IMG/VR virus record: IMGVR_UViG_3300023202_000137
Span: 26,758 to 90,757 of that record
Direction: 5' to 3' (one strand)
Length of the DNA: 64,000 nt
Origin: a virus
Shown: positions 27,788-35,000 of the stretch, piece after piece
How positions within the stretch are numbered: the first letter of the stretch is position 1
Layout: each line of letters starts with the position of its first letter
Made by a program: the position numbers and the translations under genes
The notes under the pieces: generated by a model
Database searches by the model: none
The model's input: only the letters and a program-made list of their open reading frames with translations
Told to the model about the DNA's origin: nothing

Positions 27788-28044
27788 CGTCGTTTGCCGT
27801 TCCCGTTTTTCCGATGCTCGCCCGCGAGCTTTTTGAGTGCTCGCATTTCGTCATCGTATCGCCTGCACTCGCTGTTTGTGAACTCTACAGCATACGTGTC
27901 CCATTGGCGATTAGGATCCTCAAACGTAAACTCCCAGTCGTGCCGCCCCTTGCGAAGTGCTCGAACGATTCGCAGACCGCGTAGCTTGAGGTACGCCGCC
28001 AGTGCGAGGTCGCGAGTGATACGCAGGGCCTGGTCGCCCTGCAT
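27784..28044 (-). CDS. DUF5659-like small protein
   Basis: An 86-residue protein. The pattern DLALAAYLKLRGLRIVRAL near residues 12-30 followed by HDWEFTFEDP and WDTYAVEFTN resembles the short DUF5659 family found in phages, a family of unknown function. Basic C-terminus. It overlaps the connector gene by 4 bases. Confidence 0.65.
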   Translation of the reverse strand: MQGDQALRITRDLALAAYLKLRGLRIVRALRKGRHDWEFTFEDPNRQWDTYAVEFTNSECRRYDDEMRALKKLAGEHRKNGNGKRR

Positions 28045-28047
28045 GGG

Positions 28048-28755
28048 TTATCCCTTGGCCAGTTTCTTGGCGTGCTTCTGGATGTCTTTCACCTTGGAGC
28101 CGACCAGCTCTTGCAGGGCCGCGCTGTCTGCCTCGGCAACAGCTTGGTAGCTGGTGAACCCTGCCTCGTAGAGCTTCTGCTCGGTAGCCTGGCCAACGCC
28201 GTCGATCTTTTGCAGGTCTTCGGGCGTCGGGGAGTCTCCCGGAGGGGGGGGGAGATCATCCGTGGGGGCCCCTGGAGGGGCTGGGGGGAGGTCGTCGCTA
28301 GCTCCGGGGTCTTCTGGGGGAGGGGGATCCCCTTGGCCGCCCTGGGGCAGCTCGTTGGTGGTGAGGGCTCCTGGGTCGCTCGGATCGAGTACCCCCACCT
28401 GCTCTGCAGGGCTGCGCATGCTGGCTGCCTCTGCAGCTCGGGCACGAGCATCCTCAGTCATGTCCGCAGCGGCATCGAGGGGGTCAGCAGGGATCCCGCG
28501 CTTGAGCTTCGCTCGCTTCTCTGCCTCCACGACGCGTCGAGCCTCTGCCTCGCTGCAAACGTCGAAGACCATCGGAGAATCCGGGTCGTTGTTGTTCTGG
28601 TGAACGGTCTTGAGGTAGGCGGCTGCTGCTGCGTCTACCCGATACCAGCCGTTCTGGACCTGGAACTTGATTCCAAACACCGTGTAGCGTTTGACCTTGT
28701 AGCCGCGCTTTGGATTGAAAGGCTTGATTCGAGCCAAGTAAGTTTGCTGCGCCAT
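28048..28755 (-). CDS. head-region protein with C-terminal helix-hairpin-helix domain
   Basis: A 235-residue protein. The N-terminal 70 residues form a small beta domain (YKVKRYTVFGIKFQVQNGWY). A Pro/Asp-rich linker (about 125-180) follows. The C-terminal 55 residues are a helix-hairpin-helix of the RadA-N type: LQKIDGVGQATEQKLYEAGF and TSYQAVAEAD. Such HhH domains bind DNA or act as assembly modules. It lies two genes after the capsid, suggesting a head or neck protein with DNA contact. Confidence 0.75.
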   Translation of the reverse strand: MAQQTYLARIKPFNPKRGYKVKRYTVFGIKFQVQNGWYRVDAAAAAYLKTVHQNNNDPDSPMVFDVCSEAEARRVVEAEKRAKLKRGIPADPLDAAADMTEDARARAAEAASMRSPAEQVGVLDPSDPGALTTNELPQGGQGDPPPPEDPGASDDLPPAPPGAPTDDLPPPPGDSPTPEDLQKIDGVGQATEQKLYEAGFTSYQAVAEADSAALQELVGSKVKDIQKHAKKLAKG

Positions 28756-28782
28756 GTTGGGAGTCTCCTTTTACCGTACCTG

Positions 28783-29364
28783 TTAGACCGCAGGGACAGT
28801 CAACGGCGTGAAGGTGAGTGAGTCTGCAGCCTTCAACGCTGCGATGTCCAATGCGATTGCTTGCAGGGACTGTACGATCCAATCGTACGTCCCATCAGGT
28901 CCGATTCCTGGGCTCGGTACGCCGCCGTCATCTTCTGCGGGGCGAACGTTTCCGAATGCTGGATTGCGGTGCATGTGTTTTCCGCCCGACATAAAGTCGA
29001 CGGGCACCTTTGCAGCAGTGTGGGTTTGCGAAAACCCTGAACCAGCAACGTTGATGTCTGCCAGATCTGCTGCCACGTCGAGCATGAGCTGGCGCATCCC
29101 ATCAGGGCCGCCAGCCTGGAGGGCTCCACCACCCTGTCCGTAGTCCGTGTCACGGGTGGGAACCTTGTTGAGTCGTGCTGCCGTGAGTCGAAGAGTGACG
29201 CCGAATGCTCCCTCGACGTTCGCTGCATTGAGGTCGGTGGCTATGTCTAGGATGGTCTGTTTGATGCCAGCCTCATCACCGATCTGGGCAACAGCGGTTT
29301 TGATGCGAGCCCCACCCGTGCCCATGCCGCGAGCGTTGCGTACGAGAGATCCAATGTCGGTCAT
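28783..29364 (-). CDS. hypothetical head-region protein with three internal repeats
   Basis: A 193-residue protein not recognised by family. Three similar helical segments are visible: TILDIATDLNAANV, LMLDVAADLADINV and LQAIALDIAALKA, separated by Gly/His-rich linkers. A terminator-like hairpin lies just upstream of its start (29379-29406). A decoration or head-tail joining role is possible from position. Confidence 0.68.
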   Translation of the reverse strand: MTDIGSLVRNARGMGTGGARIKTAVAQIGDEAGIKQTILDIATDLNAANVEGAFGVTLRLTAARLNKVPTRDTDYGQGGGALQAGGPDGMRQLMLDVAADLADINVAGSGFSQTHTAAKVPVDFMSGGKHMHRNPAFGNVRPAEDDGGVPSPGIGPDGTYDWIVQSLQAIALDIAALKAADSLTFTPLTVPAV

Positions 29365-29378
29365 ATTGACTCCGTAAC

Positions 29379-29406
29379 AAAAAACGCCGGGGGGCGCGAG
29401 CCCCCC
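29379..29406 (-). terminator. Rho-independent terminator within the head operon
   Basis: Read on the minus strand, GGGGGGC-TCGC-GCCCCCC forms a 7-bp GC stem with a 4-base loop. GGCG and six T follow. It lies in the 54-base gap between the gene ending at 29419 and the one starting at 29364, so it probably reduces transcription after the capsid genes. Confidence 0.85.
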
Positions 29407-29418
29407 AACGAGTAGGGC

Positions 29419-29757
29419 CTAGCGGTACTCGACCAACAGGTCGAAGGTCACGCCGCTGAGGTTGGTTGTGTTCGGCACCTCCTCATCAGCAGCGTTGATA
29501 CCCGCAGTCCTGGTGACCAACAGTGCGTCGTTGGCGGAATCATAGATGGGAGTAAACCCACCACAGAGACCGACACGGCTCACCGAAATGATGTCCACCC
29601 CTTCCTTATCCAGCGCAGATGCTATCAGCGCTGCAAATCCGGTGCTCCCACCGGTAGGGTAAGATCCGTCGCCCGCAAACTGCACGTGCGCCTTGAAGCG
29701 AGGTTCGAGCGTCTTCGCGCCCTTCTCACTTACTGAAGTAATTGCTCCCAAAGCCAT
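29419..29757 (-). CDS. probable head decoration or capsid accessory protein
   Basis: A 112-residue protein, beta-rich and Gly/Thr-rich, encoded directly after the major capsid gene. Small proteins at this place are often capsid decoration proteins, but no family was recognised. A strong terminator follows it, grouping it with the capsid gene. Confidence 0.65.
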   Translation of the reverse strand: MALGAITSVSEKGAKTLEPRFKAHVQFAGDGSYPTGGSTGFAALIASALDKEGVDIISVSRVGLCGGFTPIYDSANDALLVTRTAGINAADEEVPNTTNLSGVTFDLLVEYR

Positions 29758-29833
29758 AATGCTTGCTCCTAGTTAAATCGGTTCGAGGTTAAAAAGCCTG
29801 CCCAAAAATCCTAGCTGCTCAGTTCCAGAGGAA

Positions 29834-30775
29834 CTACGCAACCAGTACGTTCTGAACCTTCACCGCAGCGGTTTCCTCTGCGAGCTTCGTATCGAAGCGT
29901 AGAGTTGCCACGATGATCACAACGCCAGCCGACACGTCCTTGTCGGTCTCCACGCGGATGTTCCGCCAGATACCAACGTTGACGTTCTTCGGATCTGTCA
30001 AGATCATCTCGGTGCTGTCGTTGCCGCCGCCCAAGTCTTCCGGTGCCACGGGCACTGGGACGATTGGAACACCGGAATACATCACCGGGGCATCTTGCTC
30101 CAGGAACCGATCGCCAACCACCGTCGCACGCTCAGCGAGCGCGTCACGGTAATCGATCTCGGAGTCGATGCTGGTCATGAACCGCATCTGACGCTTGTTG
30201 CGTAAGAACTCCGAGGGCATGGTCTTCAGCGAGTCACGGAACAACGTCTTGTTGGTCCGTGCGCCCGCTGCATCCACCAGGTTACTGGTGGTCAGCGCAC
30301 GCACGCCGTCGAACTTGGCAAAGAAGGGGTCGGCAGAGCCGGTGTCCCCGTTCCAGATCATATCGTCCATGTCGAGCGCGACGCGCTCGGCCATCAACTC
30401 CATGACCGTTTGGCGGAAGTTGCCCCGCTCGATGCTGTCTTCCAGCACCTCGTTGGACAACCGTACCTCTGCCTTGAAGAGTTGGGCATCCAACTCAACC
30501 AGAGAGAGGTCCGGCTTACTCCGCTCTGCCTGGGTCAGAGCTACGGCCTCGTTTCCAGCTCGGAGAATTCGTCCGGCGAACCGGATCTTCTCGATGAGCT
30601 GCTTGGGCGACCGCATCGGAACCACGGTGGCCATCTTCATGAGCACCGCTTCGTCGATGAGAATGCGCATGAAGCGCTGGGCTTGCGCTGGCTGCAGAAG
30701 CCCACCGTCGTTGGTGAGATCCGCCAAGGCCATATCGGCCTTTTCCAGCAGGGTTCGGTTTGCAGTAACAGTCAT
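29834..30775 (-). CDS. major capsid protein (HK97 fold)
   Basis: A 313-residue protein. Typical capsid features are an N-terminal helix with [20 protein letters not shown], a P-domain/spine-like region ([20 protein letters not shown] and [17 protein letters not shown] near residues 108-145), an A-domain segment [20 protein letters not shown], and a C-terminal strand [20 protein letters not shown]. It follows the scaffold-like gene and precedes a small beta protein, the normal order. Confidence 0.92.
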   Translation of the reverse strand: MTVTANRTLLEKADMALADLTNDGGLLQPAQAQRFMRILIDEAVLMKMATVVPMRSPKQLIEKIRFAGRILRAGNEAVALTQAERSKPDLSLVELDAQLFKAEVRLSNEVLEDSIERGNFRQTVMELMAERVALDMDDMIWNGDTGSADPFFAKFDGVRALTTSNLVDAAGARTNKTLFRDSLKTMPSEFLRNKRQMRFMTSIDSEIDYRDALAERATVVGDRFLEQDAPVMYSGVPIVPVPVAPEDLGGGNDSTEMILTDPKNVNVGIWRNIRVETDKDVSAGVVIIVATLRFDTKLAEETAAVKVQNVLVA

Positions 30776-30821
30776 TTCTCAAATACTCCTGCGCCTAGGT
30801 GACGCGATTTCGGGTTGAATC

Positions 30822-32021
30822 TCAGTAGTCCCGCTGCTTGGCGTTCATGTCGTGGGGCCAAACTACATCCCCAGTGTCTTTCTTCGTCACGCTCTCCCCG
30901 GTGGGGGTTTGCGACGATGGAAGACCAACGCCATTCTTCAAGGACTCGATCTCCTCGCGTTGCTTCTCAATGGTTTTGTTCTGCTTGGAGACCTTCTTCT
31001 TGAGGTCGCGCATCTCATCCAGACTTTCCTGGAGTTGGTCCGCAACCTTGGTGAGATCGGCCAACCCCGGAATGTCCCGCATGATACGAGCTGCATCCGA
31101 AACCGCGCTGTCATCAGGCTGCTCACCTGACCCAACGTTCGGGCCCTTGGTATTCGGAGCATCTTGGGGGGCTTTCTTTGCTTCGGATACGACTTCTTTC
31201 ATCGTACCGAAAAGCTCCTTTAGCTCCTGCATCCACTGACCTCTGGCCTTGCTTGTGCCTTCCCGATTGTCGCTGTTGCCGTCATCGCTTCGCCCTTCAA
31301 CGAGCGAAGGATCACCGCCACGACTTTCGAGTACGGCGTCGGCATGTCGCTCCAGGTGCCGACGCGCTGCAGCCAACTCATCCTCGGGCAAGTCGGATTT
31401 CTCCAACGCCTTGAGAGATCGCTTCAACGCCTCAACGTCCAGAGTTTCATGCTCGTTCGGGTCACCCACATCGGAACTGTGGTGACGGAAGAAACGCGTG
31501 GCTGCATCCTCACCCTTCGCAGTCTTCACAACTGCAAAGGCAGAGTCGGGAAACTTCTTCTGCGCCTTCGCCTTCTTCTTCTTCTTATTCTTCTTGCCTT
31601 TGTCTTTGCTGTAGGTGGTGTCATCGTCGTCGTCATCGTCGTCGTCCTGTTTGACGATGCCTGACTTGGACACCACACGGATGGCATCCCCTATATCCTT
31701 GGCTAGTTCCTCGGGAATTGAAGCACTCGTGTCGTCAATCTGTGCAGACTTCACAATTTCTTGGATGCCCTGCAGGCGACTCAGGGTTTTGCCGACGGCT
31801 TCGAGGATGGACTCGCGTGACTCAGTGCTGAGTGCGAGCGCGCTCTGGGCACTGAAGCTGCCGTCATCGTTCTCAACGATCTCGGGAGCAACGTTGCCGC
31901 GCTTTGTGAGAATGAACTTGCGCTTGTTTGCGGCGCGATCTACGAGGCTCACCTCTTCGGTTTCGATGTCTTCGAGTCGATGTAGCCCGTCGCCATCGGA
32001 CCGTGCTTTTCGAATTGTCAC
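30822..32021 (-). CDS. scaffold-like prohead protein
   Basis: A 399-residue highly charged protein. The N-terminus carries the prohead-associated signature EEVSLVDRAANKRKFILTKR (residues 22-41), seen at the start of many capsid-protease/scaffold proteins. A run of nine Asp and a Lys-rich block lie near residues 130-155. A coiled coil spans about 325-370 (QLQESLDEMRDLKKKVSKQN). The C-terminus has VWPHDMN (residues 387-393), a motif shared with the protein at 39750-40583. It lies between the protease fusion and the capsid, so it is probably the internal scaffold. Confidence 0.8.
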   Translation of the reverse strand: MTIRKARSDGDGLHRLEDIETEEVSLVDRAANKRKFILTKRGNVAPEIVENDDGSFSAQSALALSTESRESILEAVGKTLSRLQGIQEIVKSAQIDDTSASIPEELAKDIGDAIRVVSKSGIVKQDDDDDDDDDTTYSKDKGKKNKKKKKAKAQKKFPDSAFAVVKTAKGEDAATRFFRHHSSDVGDPNEHETLDVEALKRSLKALEKSDLPEDELAAARRHLERHADAVLESRGGDPSLVEGRSDDGNSDNREGTSKARGQWMQELKELFGTMKEVVSEAKKAPQDAPNTKGPNVGSGEQPDDSAVSDAARIMRDIPGLADLTKVADQLQESLDEMRDLKKKVSKQNKTIEKQREEIESLKNGVGLPSSQTPTGESVTKKDTGDVVWPHDMNAKQRDY

Positions 32022-35000
32022 GCAGCCTCCTTAACAGGTTTTCGAAGTGCGGACCCTCCGATAGAAAACCCTGTGAGATCACCTCGTTTTATCGCTCGCC
32101 AGAGTGCGTCGTCAAGAACGCGAACAGCGAGCAGCCACGTGCCCTTGCGGACCTTCGTTCCGTTCACGTTCATCTCCACTGGGGCAACGTAGCTTTCCAA
32201 GATCTTGACCTTGCTGTTGATCACCCCCTTGTGCATCAGTCCGATATTACGGAACTTCTCCATGAATTTGTGGGCGCTCTCTCGAATATCCTCTGCGCTG
32301 TAGATGTCCTTCTGGGTGTCGGGATCGAGCGGCGCGCCTTCCGTACCATCGTTTGGCTCCAGCACCACGCCAAGCACGAAGCGTTCGTCGTCGGTAGACT
32401 TCTCGGTCTTCAGCAATGGCAGCTTTTTCTGCAGGACCTCGTCAAACGCCTTCTGATCCTCTGTCTGTGCATTACCCTTGAACACTGCGCAAAGCTCATT
32501 TCCACCGAACGTGTAGCTCGCATCGGCTGCTTTGATGATAGCACCGTTCGACTCGGGAGACTCATTTGCCCAGACCAGCGCCTCCTGCAGCTCGATATCC
32601 GTACGGACCAATTGCGAGGGGGTCAGGTACACCTGCTCTGACTTCTGCAACAAATGCTCGACCTTGCGGCGTCGCTCGATATATCGCTTCGCCGTCACAT
32701 TGCCTGCACTGGGGAGGAACAGTGCGTCATGAATACCTAGGTAAGTGGTCGCGCGATCACCAGAGGTAATAAATCCGTCGAGCACAAAGTCCCCGCCCAG
32801 CTTTCGTACCTCGTTCTCGATGTCGCATCGAAGCTCCTCGCGCTTCTCGGTCTGTCGCTTCAGGATTCCAATCACACCCTTAACCCCAGCGGTCAGGGTG
32901 ATGGTTCGGAACGATCCCTCTTTGAACTCTCCGGGCTCTCGCTGACGGAACCGATAGGAATCCTCGGTTTCATCAACCTTGCCCGAAGTGAACTCATGCT
33001 CTTTCAACCAGCGTCGAGCATCGGCTTCGCTCTTGAAACGCTTTTTGTCCAAGATCAGTGTTTGCAGCGTCGTGCTTTGCTTCATGAAGATGCGCACGCG
33101 CTCGGCTCGCTTTTGCACGGAGACTTCCAGCCCATCGAGGCGTGGTTCCACGAGCATCCCACCTTGCAACGTGGTCGATGTCGCAACCTTCTGCAGAAGC
33201 TCCTCGCCGCTTGCGTACTCTGAACCCATCATGGGTTCGTAGAGTGCGAACGGTCGTAGCTGACGACGGTCCAGAGAGGGATCTGTCGAATTCGCCCAGA
33301 CCTGGAGCCCCTGACGTACCGGGACTTGCTTGATCACGGAGTAAGATTCGACGGGCTCCAACTCGGCTTTCGCCAATTCGTACTCTGCGAAGCGTTTGGA
33401 CAACTCCCCTCTGTTCTGGACTTCGTTGATGTGGCCGGGGGCAAAGCTCGCAGCACAGTCGTTGCACTCGACAACAGACAAAGAGCGACCGCCGTCCATG
33501 TGGCTTTTGCCGGTCTTGCGAACATTGAGGCTACCGCAAGGCGGGCATTCTACATGGCTGAGGTCTTCCCCGCGACGCAAGAAAACCTGCGCCGACGCTC
33601 CGCGACTCGACTTGCTAATCTCCTGGGACTCCTCTGCGACGAGAACCCAATGCCTTGATCCCGGCTCCTCTGCCTTGAGCGTGTAGATGCCTCGCATCTT
33701 TCCACGGAACCGCAGTCGGATCTCATCCTCACTTTTGCTCAAGAACTCCACAAACCCAGAGTCCACGTTTCGTACCCAGCTCTCCATGCTCTTGGTAGCA
33801 TTGAGAATCTCGCCACCGATTTGCTCGGCAGGCTTTGCCTGACCCTCGAACTTCATGAGCTTTGTGCTCTTGAGCGTGCGGCAATCCCCTGCGATGCGCT
33901 CGTGCCCCTGCAAGGGGTCGCGGTCTAGCGCCCAGGCTTGCTTTCCAATCACAAGATGCCACCGCTCTCGCGTGGGGCTGTCACCCTCTGCCGATTTCCA
34001 TTGCTGCCAAGCAATTCCGTAGGGCTTCGATGTCTCTTTGTCCTTCTGTGTTCCTGTGTCGAGGTATATTTTATGTAGGACCCGCTGGAAGTCCCCGTTA
34101 ACGACTTTCACGTTCGAGTCAGTGAAATGTCCACGCTTCACCAACTCGTCGCGCATTGCGCGAGCTTCCTCCCCACGAGCCTCCCAGTATCGCAAGGAAC
34201 TTGGCACGAGTCGTTCGAGCGAAACAGGAATTCCAGAGTACCCGTCAGGCGGCATGACTCTGGCCTTTGCTGCACGCTCGGTGAGCACGAGTGGGCGAAG
34301 GTCCGTCTGCCATTGGGACCACCACCGGGGTTTCTCGGTTTTTTGCAGCGAGAACAGCAACCGCCCCTGGAACTCTGGGTCGCCCGTAAAAAAATACTCG
34401 TGAGCCGATGGTGTCTGCAGGCCGTACTCGACCTTTAGGTCTGGATCGGTCACCCGAGATAGTACTGCGGGCTCCTCTGCAGTTGCCCCAACCTCACCTG
34501 GCTGGACCTTCTCGTGATCGAGATTTAGCCAGGCCATGGGGCTCTGCCCCTTCGGGGTAGCAGCAACCCCCTCATTCCAATCACGCTCAAAGTAAGAGCC
34601 GCTCTTTTGAAATCGTCGAGCAAATCGCCTGGCCTCCCTTACGTCTTTGACTGTCGGAACCCGACCGGGCTGGTGGTTGTCAATGGTCCACCCCACCGTC
34701 ACGTCGTCGAGCTGCAACCGGAGGTCGCCGTGCATCCCCTTGCCTATAAAATGGTACTGATAGACGGCCTGGCGCTTCCCCCTAGACTTCGGAACCAAGC
34801 ACAGCGCCTCGGCCTTAGTCACAGTGTCGATGCACTGCTGACCGTGAACCTCAGCGTCACTGGCCTGGAGGATTCGAAACTCTCCATCCCCGGGCCGTAC
34901 CTCGTGAGACTTGGGCACCAGCCATAGGTCGTACAGGCCCACCCTATTTTCAGGACCCCCGATGTCTCCACCCTCCGCTGCGGCGGTTCGACCAAACATT

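Noticed and set aside
28072-28821. 249-codon plus-strand open frame opposite the HhH protein gene
   Set aside because: Low-complexity Gly/Ser shadow of a Pro/Asp-rich gene; the minus-strand frame has a recognisable domain.
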